Positions 28,160-39,969 of a stretch of DNA of 64,000 nt are shown here, one piece after another. The position numbers were made by a program, and so were the translations under genes. How positions within the stretch are numbered: position 1 is the stretch's first letter; the number at the start of each line of letters is the position of its first letter. Origin of the DNA: Brugia malayi (taxonomy: Eukaryota > Nematoda > Chromadorea > Rhabditida > Onchocercidae); contig NW_025062477.1 in the NCBI RefSeq assembly GCF_000002995.4, positions 6,606,649-6,670,648 of the forward strand. Reading direction: 5' to 3'. The notes under the pieces are model-generated. The model saw nothing but the letters and a program-made list of their open reading frames with translations, searched no databases and had not been told where the DNA came from.

Positions 28160-30191
28160 ATGCCTATTGTTGGTGAACGCTCGAAGTTCTCATGCTTGAA
28201 AATTTACGACGATACGAGTTCGTCAAGTGATGGTGATAATGGCACGAAATTGATGAGTAAAGTGACACCTAGCCAGGTCATTCACCTATTTGTTAGGATT
28301 GAAATGGTAGAAACAGATTTATAATTTTTAAATACAAAACAGGAGCTTTAAAGATGATTGTGAGTGGCAGGTCTTCAGTCAAAAAATCAGCTTTCGTATG
28401 GTCTGATTCGTTGCTTAGTCCATATCTTATCTATTGATTGCTTTCTTTAAATTACACGGTTAGCCGATTCTGTAAATGGCACAAAACTTTTGACAATTTT
28501 ATTAGCTTTTTTTTTTGATTGCATACAGATTTTTCCAGAAAATGGAATTGGAAAAATTTGTTTGATTGATTTGTGGAAGATTTCCTTGAAATCAAGACTT
28601 ATTTCCAGAATAAAAAACATGAGAATCAGAAAAAATCAGCTACATGCAAGAATAGTAGCGGTTTCATTGTGCATTCCATACCACAAAAGCGAAAGAATAA
28701 GGGGAAAAAAACTAAAAAAGCAAGTGTAATTTTTAATAAATAAATGACATATTCTTTAATTTAGCTCTGTCATATACAATGTAAATTTGTTAAGTTGTTT
28801 TAAAATGATTAAGATTTTGCAAAAAAGCAATTTAACTTAATTTCAAGATACCTATTGTCATGGAAGATGGCTTCAAAGTGCAAGATGGAGATGGGGATTA
28901 TATGGAAAAGAAATACCACGAGGTATTTATCTCCCTTTTGTTATTACTCAACAAAAAATATTACTTTTTTGAAATCTCTCTCCATATTTGTTTTTGTGCA
29001 ATTTAAGGTAATTTCTTTTTTCTTGTCCAGTGTTTTATTATTTCTATGTGAGGAATACTATAAAAGAAATAAAAGCACTGCTGAGGCTAATATATGTAGA
29101 GCATTTTTTTTTTTTTAATTTAAATAATTCTATCTTTCCATCTAAAGCCACAAACATCGTTATTTGTCTTCCATTACCCACGATTTTGTTAGATAATTTC
29201 TTCGTCCTTGCCATAAATGTTTCTTATAGGATTTGCAACAAGCAATGGAAAACAGTCGCGAAGTGGCTTCTACGGCATCTGCGGATCCTGTGCAAGAGAT
29301 AGCATCATCCGATGTTTGATATTTGAATAGCAGTAGACAGTTTAACTTCCAGTTGATTTATTATTCGAAAGAATATTAATAAAAAAACGGTGGGCTTAGC
29401 TCCAGGAGTTATATTCAGATTTATTTTCAGGTTCATACAGAATCTTGGATGGAGCAGGAAACAGTGAGAACAAAAGATGCGGTTGAAGCACTCATATCAG
29501 AAATTGATTTACAAGCTTCTGCTTTGTCGACAAAAGATGATGGACTTCAGAAGACTGTACGTTTTAGGGATTTTACTTTTTTTATGAGTTTGAAGTTTTC
29601 CAAATTTTTTGACATGCACATTTTGCTATGGTTACGAAATTTGTTGACTTCAATTGTTATTTATACATGCAGAAATTTTTAAATGAAATATTTAGAAGGA
29701 ACAGCATTTGGTTGCATTATATCGATCAAAACTGGTGGAAACACTTAGGCAAATGATGTTGGATAAAGAAGTAAAACTGAAAACAGAGTCAGAATTAACG
29801 AAGTACAAAAGCCGTTATAAGAAATTGTGCGAGTTACTGAAGGATGCTGAAGGCATGTTTCATATATTCATTCTTGCTGCATCTTCAGTCGCATTTTTTA
29901 ATTCAGAATATCATAATTTTTGAAAGTGGTGCAGTAAATTTCACAAAGATTTGAAAAGCAATCAAAGTTTCATATATGTTTTTGTTACAAAGTGAGTTGA
30001 AAATATTTACAATAGTGCTCACAGTTAATGAGAAAACGCATATGGCAGCAGATCTTGAGAAAGCAAGAACAGTGGAGAAAGAGTTAAGCTGTCAGATTGG
30101 TGAACTACGTGGAGAATTGATGCAAGCGCGGAGCAAAATTCGAGAACTTGAAATGAAATATAAAGAACTGGTCTCAAAGCAGCAACACTAG
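28160..30191 (+). CDS. Coiled-coil protein, probable GKAP1 (G kinase-anchoring protein 1) homologue
   Basis: Seven exons: 28160-28276, 28609-28725, 28848-28922, 29230-29313, 29431-29556, 29696-29852, 30025-30191, about 280 residues. The N-terminus KFSCLKIYDDTSSSSDGD recalls the FALLQVDSGSGSDSE start of GKAP1. It is followed by a lysine-rich segment (KRKNKGKKTKKAS), an acidic middle and a long C-terminal coiled coil from about residue 173 to the end, with heptad-like Leu/Glu/Lys spacing (RSKLVETLRQMM, KYKSRYKKLCELLKDAE, RSKIRELEMKYKELVSK). Vertebrate GKAP1 anchors cGMP-dependent protein kinase at the Golgi. The order of parts fits, but similarity is limited and other coiled-coil proteins are possible. 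Exon 6 can only join exon 7 in frame through a GC donor (29853). Confidence 0.6.
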
Positions 30192-32479
30192 TTCGTAGTT
30201 AAATTTCACTGACATATGGATACAAAGCTGATTACACATGACTTATTTTCGAGGTATACACAATCAAAAAAAGAAGATGCTGTTGTGTTTGAGCTGTTCA
30301 GTATTTGCTTATCTGATCCATTTTCCAACGGTTTCGGTTATTCTTTTCAGCACGGTGAGATAGACACAAAACTAGGGAAAACATCATTTATGTTCTTTAA
30401 CACTCCATATGTCCACATGAAACATTTCGTGTTTTGTTCAACCATATATTTTGGTAATGGAGGTAACAGTGCAATTATCTTAGGTTGATAATTAAAATAT
30501 TTGCTTGCGTAAATTGGTGATAGTGTTATAGGGTAGGGTCTAATTCAGTATATAATTCTTTAACTGCTTTTGGGATATCCCATAATTAATGTTCGCTGTT
30601 GTTTAAGTAGGAACATGGCAGACTCTGTGGTTCGTAATGTGCTTGCACTCGATTTCTATATTTTGGTGCAGTTCAAACCATCAGTAATGTCTTCGCTGAT
30701 TTTTCAATGTATTTTTAGTCTTTCCGATTGTTTATTTTGCTTCCCAAAATAATTTTTAAATAATGATATTTTTGGAGCTGTTAATTAATTGATTCAAATA
30801 AAGGCTTAACTCTATGTATGTGTATAGGGAAAACTTTCTTTCGCCTTATAACTTTCATTTCTTCATTTATAGACTGATCAGTTGAATGGGCACGTTTATT
30901 GATACACTGTGAATTTATATTTTTGGAGGGAAAAAAGGAAATATATCTTTGAAGTCAGGAAAATCCCATATGTCCCAAATTTCTTAAAATTTAGGATTTA
31001 GATTCGGAATTTAATGTTGATTTTGATTCCAGCTGTGTCTCATTTATTAAGGAGCTAAAACAGTCTAGACAGATCTGGAAGAAATGAGTTTTAAGGGAAA
31101 ATTAACAATGTATAGCAGAGTTTCATGTTCAAGAACATGAAGGTTAATGACACTGATAGATCTTATCTGCGACAAAACCTATAAAAAGCAATAGTTGCAA
31201 CTTACCTTGAAGTGATCGGAAATATTCAGGAAATGTTGAAGTAAAGTACTGAAGTTTTCTAAAATTAGAAAGGTGGGATTAATCAGAAGGGAAGAAAGCA
31301 TGACTTTTTTTTGGAAGGAGGAAGAGGAGGAGGAAACGACATACCTTCTGTTATGAATGTTGTAACAAATTATTATGGAATACATTTTCTGGTAAGGAGT
31401 ACAAAGGGTGAATTCTCAAAATAAACATAAAAAGAAACCAAACTTGAAGTCAAGACTTTTCTTCCAGCGGAAAAGATGGTGTATGTCTCCTAAACTTGAA
31501 TGGAAATCGAACTTGCTTTTGTGTGGCATTAAAATCGTATGCACATGAACATTCCTCGCTAAATTAATTTAAATAATGATTTAAATTAAATTGATTTCAA
31601 TTTCTTTTAGTTACAATTGTTTCATTTGCTAAGCATATTTTTCCTTCTGAAGATCCGTTCAATTAACGAACTGTTTAAGTCATGAGAGAATCCCTCAATC
31701 AGTCTAGCAGCATTCTCCTCAATGAGTACTTCACAAATTTAGGCGCAATGACCTGATTTTCTTGGCTAGTAATAAGTATTAAATTTGTTTGGTGGGAATT
31801 TGTTACCAGAAAAGTTCATTTGAGTCTTTTGCTTTCTTTTTACTATTTTGTCAGATAGCAAATGAAATGACAAAATCCTTAGAGTTCGCCTCCTGCACAA
31901 ATACTATTTTTATATGTCCTGATACAAATAATTTATGAAAATTCATCAACACAGGTTGGTAGAAAATCTGACTTTAATTGCTTGAAAATTTCTAAGTTTG
32001 CAACATCCAAAACAAAGCATAATCATTGAATAATGTAGGAATGAGAATGAAAAATGAATATAAAAGCTTGAAATACAATGTTAAGCAGGAGTGAAAAATT
32101 ATAAATTAACCATCATTTATAGCGTTTGATCACCTGTAACGAAAGCATCCATTCATTCGTTTTTATTTTCTCTCTCCTAATTTAAACTTACTCTCATACT
32201 TTCCTTTTTGAGATTTTTTTTAGCTCCTTCATTGCTCTTAAATTTTGAATCACCTCTACTTTTAATAATGCTATAAGCAATCTATCAGATCTGATAAATA
32301 GAAACGGAGTGAAGTGAATTAAATTAAATTAAATAACATAATCAAGTAATAAATTTAGAGGTTTCAAAGCTTTAAAAAATTAATAAATGAGAGAAAATTG
32401 CTCGTTGTATCATGCTAGCGATAAGAATCATTTATGATATGTCTGCTATGATAGAGATGATGACAACAATCAGAAAAGC
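30192..32479. other. Convergent intergenic region
   Basis: The GKAP1-like gene (plus) and UDP-glucose dehydrogenase (minus) end towards each other across 2.3 kb. An AATAAA lies at 30797-30802, and on the minus strand an AATAAA (tttatt) near 32162. The open frame 30216-30488 has no splice support or recognisable similarity. Otherwise AT-rich. Confidence 0.5.
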
Positions 32480-35400
32480 TTATTTGTAGCAATTCTTGCA
32501 TGACTGTGATGAAGCGATCCCAATTGCGGATACATTAAAACCAATCTCGCGCAATTTGTTGTGATCCAGAATGAGCCGGCCATCAAATATTGATGCCGGC
32601 TGCGCCATCGAGTTGAAAATATATCGATAGTCATAACTCTGGAAATTCCATGTCTTAATAACTCCCGACTTTTAAAACTAGCCTCACTTTCTTGTATTAT
32701 TTTAAATAGAAATCAGTACCAAAAACTCTCAGGAGTTTAATAATTATTTTATTAATTCTTAATCCAATAAGGCTATATGGTTTGCACAGAAAATTTTCCT
32801 TTCAAAAACCATGCAAGTTGGTGAACATAAGCAAATATTGCTTAATAAGCATACCCATAATGTCAACAAAAGTAAGGGATACATAGCGGTACAAATAATA
32901 GACAATGAAAGATAACCCAAAAAAAAAAGAAAAATTATAAAAATGTTAAAAAGAATCACTATCGCCTTGCAAAGAAAAGAACATACTTTGAACTCGTCCC
33001 ATTCAGTAAGCACAACTATAGCATGTGAATTCATCGCTGCTTCGTATGGATTCTTCGAGAATGTGAACAGTCTCTCAACTGAAAAAAAATCACGAAATGA
33101 CTTCCTTTGTAAGTTCATCTTCTTCATAATAAATTCTTCGCCATCCTACATATCAAGAATAGATTTTTTCCGAAAATTATTGTAAAATATTAAATAATAT
33201 TCATGGTAACTGTGCCAGCTTTTCCAGTTATTTACTTTTCTTATCAAAAAGAAAAGAAAAATAAAGATCATTTGTAAATGTAAAATAACACACTTGTAAT
33301 AAAATGAATTCAAACATATGAAATAAACAAAAACAATAAAAAGTAAAGATGTGATGTATACCAGTTTCTTTAGAGGAAATCTGATTTAGTTCATAACGCA
33401 TTTGTGATTCTGGTACCTTCGGATCGTATACAACCAGTTTAGCATCCTCATCAAGCAAATACTTTACTATGTGAATAGCTGAGGATTCTCTAAGAAAGTT
33501 AGATTTAAATACAGTAAGAGAATTAAATTATGTAAGTGAATGAAATAATCGAACTTTAAATTTAAACCTTGTGCTGTGGTCGGTATCTTACGGACAAAAA
33601 ATTTTCCAACATTTAAAAAAGTAGGCCGATGCTTAATAAAATGTAAGATGAGATTTGCATCTTACATTATAACTCTTTTCTTTGAGCTGTAAACAATGTC
33701 CACAGAATTTACACAATTATTCCCGTAATTATCCCCATTTTATGTGTAAATAAATGTGAAAACCTCGTGTCAGCAGTATTTTTCTTGAAAGCAAAACCAA
33801 ATATGGCGATTCTCTTATTTGATACTGTATTAAACATTTCAGAAATGATTTTATCAGCAAAACGTCTCCTTTGCCAATTATTGATTTCGACAACCTACAA
33901 ACCACTCCAATTTTAGGCTTTATTTTTACCTCTGCAACTCATTGGTTTTTTTTTAATATGAGTAAAAAAAGAATTTGAGATTTCAAATCTTGGACCAAAC
34001 TTGAAGTTTTAATTAAATGATCATATAAAACCACATACTTGTCACTTTAACTACTTTATGTTTCCACTTTTCAGATATTCAGAAAAAAACTTTTCCATTC
34101 GACTTACTTGCAACCAATAATCAGCCACTTTGTGAAGATTCAAGGATCCGGCGAGATAAACAAGGCTTAAAACATCTTTCTGAAAACAGCTACCTCCAAA
34201 GCCTAGAAAATTATTTTGCACAACTAGAAGAAATCAACAAATTTTTTTTTTCCAGCTATCAAAAGGTAAAAATTTTAGTTAACTAACCAACACTAGCCTG
34301 AAGAAATTGATTCCCAATACGAGTATCTCGACCAATTGCATAAGAAACTTCCCGTATATCAGCACCAGTTGCTTCACAGATCGCAGATATTGCATTTATG
34401 CTTGAAATTCGCTGTGCAAGGAATGCATTCGCTGCCTAAAAATAGAAACGGATGACATTGAAATGACTTCAAATCTTAGCTGTTGACCTAAACATCACTT
34501 TCTTTTGTTGAACTATTGGAATGATGACTTAAAACTAATGTATTTTGCTAATAAGAATGTACCTTGATTGCAATATATTGTTTTCCTGAGCCAAAATTAT
34601 CTAATGAAAGTGAAAGACTTTGCAATTAATGCTTTAAAAACCTCGTAAAAGAAATATATTATTGGTCATATTGAGAAATTTATTAATCCTTTGTTCAAAG
34701 AATGCGACAGAAAGTACTTGCCAATTTCGATAGCTCTGAAGACCAAGTATTAGTAGTTATAATTCTCTCCCGTGGTACCCAATGCTCGTAAATTTGTATC
34801 AGTTGAGCCATAGCTGCCAAACCATCTGGAGAACTCTCTCCGCCTATTAAAACACGATCTGGATTTGCTAAATTGTTTATTGCTGTTCCTTCTGATAAAA
34901 ACTCTGGATTCGATAATACCTGAAATTTTAAGGTGGAAAGATTAACACGAGCACACAAAAGTATCACGTTTTTTACATTACGAAATCTATATGGTGCTAT
35001 GAGAAGAGTAACACATAGTTATTTTCAGTGAATGAGAGCAAAAGATTCTAAGAAAAGATCTGAATATGCTTATTCGTTTGTTCCTCATCTTATAGTAATA
35101 CCTTTCAATAAAAACAATGAAAATTTATCGCTACCTGAAAGGAAAGTTGAGGATTTTTCTTCTGTGCTTCATTCAATATGGCACTGATACTTTCAGCAGC
35201 TTTTACAGGCACCGTACTTTTTTCAACAATAATTTTCGGACCACAAGAATATTCTGCTATGGCACGTGAAACAGATTCCACGTATTTTAGGTCGGGTGCC
35301 ATACCCTGGAATTGACCGTTTTTTAAATACATATATTAAATATTAAAAGTTGAAATTATTCTTCTATATTTTACTCCTAATTATACGACCTGTATCGATG

Positions 35401-36457
35401 TAATACTTTCGATATAACTATTATCTTATTTCTCTTTGGGTACAATAAAAAACCTTTCATGTACTTATGACTGTCAACATTGTTAAGAATTTCACTATTT
35501 GCTAAAAAATGACATTTTTAAAATGGAATCTAAATTTTTCCACAAATTTGATGCTGACTTTTCCTTTTCCATATGTTTTTGTTGGTGTATTAACGGACAT
35601 GAAAATAAGTTGGGCATTTCGTATTGCTGACGGTATATCGTCGGAGAAAAAGAGATTCTTTCCACGACATGATTTCACAATTTCATCAAGATCTGGCTAA
35701 AAAGAACATTTGTAAATTACATATTGGACAAATCTTGAAATAGAATTTCAACTCCGAAAGTTAGAAAGCAGAAAATAACTTATAATTATTTGAAAAGTGT
35801 TCTAGGAAATGATGAAATTATTAATGAAAAGATTAAGAACCTCAAAAATAGGCAAATGATCTGAATTCCATTGTTTGATCTTTTCCGCGTTCATATCCAC
35901 AACAGTGACTCGTATCTCTGGACATTTGTAAGCGATCATAGCACATGTTGGCCCACCAACATATCCAGCACCCACGCACGCTATGTGTTGAATCTTAAGT
36001 ACCACATTTATTAAGATTTAATAAGATAAATTTTTTGAGTAAAGAAAACTACCAGTAATCTCAAGCCTAGAAGATTGTTAAAGAATCAAAAGATGTGTAA
36101 GATGTTACCTCAGTATACTTAACAACTATATTAGACCGTACGGTCAAGTTCTGTACATTAATGACAACGCCGATAGCAAGGATTACGATTATTACTGATA
36201 AAAAACTTTAGATCTAACTGACAATTGTAAGAGGTTTGCTTTACAGTTTCTTAATTCCATGTATATTTTCATGTTAGGCATCATTTCACAAGTAATATCT
36301 CAAATCCTTTCGAATTTAGCTTTTTGAATATCTAAAATGCAAGAAATTTTGTGCTAATCTCGAACAGTATAACAATATCTGTACATATAGTCAGGTAATC
36401 TGTATATAAAAGATAAATTACAGCAAGTAAACAACTAACCTGTTGCATGAAAGCCAT
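32480..36457 (-). CDS. sqv-4: UDP-glucose 6-dehydrogenase (EC 1.1.1.22), SQV-4 orthologue
   Basis: Oxidises UDP-glucose to UDP-glucuronate with two NAD+, supplying precursors for chondroitin and heparan sulfate. Exons (minus): 36457-36440, 35993-35841, 35696-35559, 35305-35135, 34919-34722, 34435-34288, 34202-34108, 33894-33764, 33489-33362, 33078-32987, 32638-32480; about 476 residues (human 494). Features: NAD-binding [59 protein letters not shown] with catalytic Lys225, [10 protein letters not shown] with catalytic Cys281, [14 protein letters not shown] and TEWDEF. The C-terminus ends SQSCKNCYK, shorter than in vertebrates. The first exon is only six codons (MAFMQQ) and lies four bases after a leader-type acceptor (cttatcag); it is inferred. 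Otherwise coding would need a GTG near 36005. Confidence 0.94.
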
Positions 36458-39400
36458 CTTTCTGATAAGGCAATAACCTTGACACTTGAGCACTAACACC
36501 ACCTACAGCTCTGTAATAACGGTACTCCAACTCAGAATAGTACCAACAAAACATTTGCAATGACTTGTACTGCAGAAGAATATCAGCACGATCTTAAGAT
36601 ATTTTCAGTTTCTAAACTTTTAAGCGATTCCTTTGAAATGTCTCTATACCCTGGCCTCATCAGGAAGTAATCAAACATTGAATTGTCCTGCAACTTTACC
36701 CACACATCCACACATTTCCCATCCAACCACAGCCCAAAGACAGAAACGTGACTCGGACATTTCAGTTTTTAAATTAAATGTAAGAGAAGGAGTGTGATGG
36801 GTATGTATTCTCATCCAACTTCTGTCTCCTTTTTCTCCCGCCCACGCCTCATTATGTCGTCCTTCTGAAATTCGTCGTTAGAGAGATAATGTGTCTATGA
36901 GAATTGGATAGAATGAACTTTTAAACGAAATAGGAAATAAATTCGAATGAAATATATAGAATATGAGGAAATCTGGAAGGGAAAAGAATGCATTATTAAT
37001 GATATAACAAGGAATATTAGACATCCACAATTTTATAAACTGATTCCAGATATTAGTATTCTTTATTAATGAAATAAAATTAGAATAAAATGATGAATGA
37101 ATGATATTTACTAAGTCGTTCATTCATAAACAAATTTTGGAACGAGGTGAAAAATGAAAAATACGAAGGATAGTTTTACTAATAATTGTTGGAAGATCAG
37201 TAGAACAATGAAATCAAATATTTAAATTTGAAATCCAATTATTAAAAAAGAAGTTCTGAGAAAATCCCTCTAATTTTCATAGTAACATTAACAAAATAAC
37301 AAAAGCAAGAGCTAATTGTACTGTGATCTCTTCGATAGCCTTACTTTCTTTAAGGCCTTAGAAGTTCTTATATTAAATAAAGGAAAAATACCTTTGAAAG
37401 TTAGAATGAGCAAAATCAAAAAAGGAAGAAATTACAATTTATTTTTCCTTTCGAACTGACAATGAGTTGGAATTAAAATGGATTTAAAAACTTAAAAGAG
37501 AAGTATAATGTATTACGATTAAAGATTAGCGATTAAAATAGTGTATAAATGATCTTATTAAGCTGACATGCAATTGGCTACATCTAAAATGAATTCCAAA
37601 ATGTAGCACACTTAATTATTGAGATGTAACTTCACCAGAAAAAAACTTCAACAACCCAAAATTGAATAAACAGAAGTGGAATGTTTGAAAATATGTAGGA
37701 AAATGTAAATAATGCCATGGAAAGCTATTGAAAACAAGGAGAGAAAAGAATTGCCCACATTGAATGTTCCCTATCCGATACAGGTACGGGGCGGGTTGGT
37801 GTTAATTGATTGATCTCTCGATAACCCTTGTGCACTGACCCTAATTTTCACTTTCAAATGAGCAATCTGATGTTAGAAATTTTCACTTTGCTCTTCTTCC
37901 ATCAAAATAATTTCGCTCATGGAAAAATTCTATGCCACAATATATTAAATGGAAATTATAACCTTTTAGATTTTACTTTCATTAATAAAAAAGAAAACTT
38001 ACGGGAAAATTTACTTTATTCTTCAACGAACATTAAATTTGAAAATAGAAAATGCATTGCAAATATCAAATTTAAAAGAGGAAACTGATGCAACAGAATG
38101 CATCAAAATATTGTTGCATATGATTCATCGATCATCAACAATGAAATATTTGAATTATTAGATAAATCCAGCGACTTATCCAGAAATTAAAATCTTTTGT
38201 TATTACTCTATGCCATCAAGAACAAAGATATTTCTAAGTTACATTATTTCTGTGTGATATGATAAGATATAACTTGATAATTTCTTACTCTTATATTACT
38301 TCATGAGAGATAAATAGATATCATTCCTAAATAAATTCCCTTCCTTTTTTTCAGCAGGAATAATAGCAAAGATAATCATAGTGTTTTTATTAAATTATTT
38401 ATTTGATAAAATAAATAAATAAGCTAAAATTAAATTCCAGACCTGTTCACTTCAAATTTTTATAACATAGGCCACGGTTTCGATAAAAATTATAACCCAC
38501 CATTTTCATTTTTACAAAAGTTATCAGAGAAACTGAACAACAGGAAGAAATAGTGGGAAGTAAAAATTGTTTGAGAATCATTCTCTAGAACCTGAGTTTG
38601 AAATAAAATATACAAAATTAACGATAGAAGGCAAACAGTGAAAAGTCAGAAATGACGGAAAATTGAGATTTATAACATATCGAATAATTAATTGTACGTT
38701 AAATTCTAAAGATAAAAATTTGTAAACTAAAGATTTATTATTCAATATACTTTAGATAATTACAAAACTCTTTACTGTGAGGTTTTCCAACCTGCATAAT
38801 GTTATAAACCATCGAGAGTTGACCTTTAGTGACAGTAAGCTTTACTTTGGTTTGTCTCAGTACCACAGTCTCTACTCAATGATACAAATCCCAACCAGAT
38901 ATCTCCTACAGTCAACCATCTGTGATATATTTTGAAATTATCTAATAATCCCTACAACATCGATCAATTAATTATATTTTAATTCGTTTGCATTAAGCAA
39001 CCAATTATAAAGCCTTCATTGTTAATTTAAAAAAGAAACTAAAATTTCTTAACAAGAAAAAATATTGGCATCTGAAGGCAAAATTTCGGCGTCTTTAGTC
39101 AGATAACTTTCTACCAAACCATATCCTTTGGTCAGATAGCTTCTTACTGACCTCAGCTTTTCAAACAATCTGCACAATGTCGTGTTTTCGAACAGAGCAG
39201 TAGTTGGAAGAAATGTATCATATATCGAATTATTCATTTCCAAATTAATTATTCACGAAATACTTAACCATTTTGTTCGTTATTTCCATTTGGAATAACA
39301 TTCTTCATTGAAACAGTTAAGGTCGATATTGGATCCAAATAAAGAATAAATATGAATCATTAACTTTTACCTTTAAACTTTTAGATATAACTATTAATCA

Positions 39401-39969
39401 AAATCTTTTTTTTTTTTGCAAAATGCAAATTGTAGTACGCTTGTTTCATAACACTTTTTTTAAGACTTTCAAATTTCAATAAAGAATAAGAAAGGCAATA
39501 TCACTTCATTAAAACAGTGAAGCAGTTTATGATTTGCTTATTACAAAAAATTTTGAGTGTCATTATTAGCTGATTAGATAAAGGCGGCTGATTGTAATTA
39601 AAGATCATTTCAAAAGATTAAAATAGAATCACTTTTCATCTAATTTATCAAATTGTTCTAAAATATAATTATTCATCAGCTAATCTGTCAAATTTATCCT
39701 AAAATATAATCACTTCTCAGTAATTTATCAATTAAAAATCTAATACCGAACAAGGTTCATACCATCGACTTCATACTAGAAACCTACACAATAAAGAAAT
39801 ATCTGTTACATCCTAGTTCATTATCTTTAGTTCATTTCCTATTCTCAGTCTCCTAGCACGATAATCACTAATACTACTTCCATACATTCGGCGATAATTT
39901 TGGCTTAAAATTAAATAAGAGAAATTCGTACATTATGAGTCATTGTCTTATATAATGTACAAAGAATAA
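36458..39969. other. Intergenic: upstream of UDP-glucose dehydrogenase, downstream of the UNC-122-like gene
   Basis: 3.5 kb of AT-rich DNA. It should contain the dehydrogenase promoter and the 3' end of the olfactomedin gene. The only structured element noticed is a three-copy tandem repeat at 39627-39740. Open frames here (such as 37828-38088 and 39049-39243) have no family similarity and lack splice context. Confidence 0.5.
39627..39740. repeat. Imperfect tandem repeat, three copies of about 40 bases
   Basis: Copies begin near 39627, 39666 and 39707. Each starts with aatcactt or aattattc, continues with a ctaat-tatcaaat core, and the first two end in ctaaaatat. The third is degenerate at its 3' end. 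It lies 230-340 bases past the stop of the UNC-122-like gene. Confidence 0.65.
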
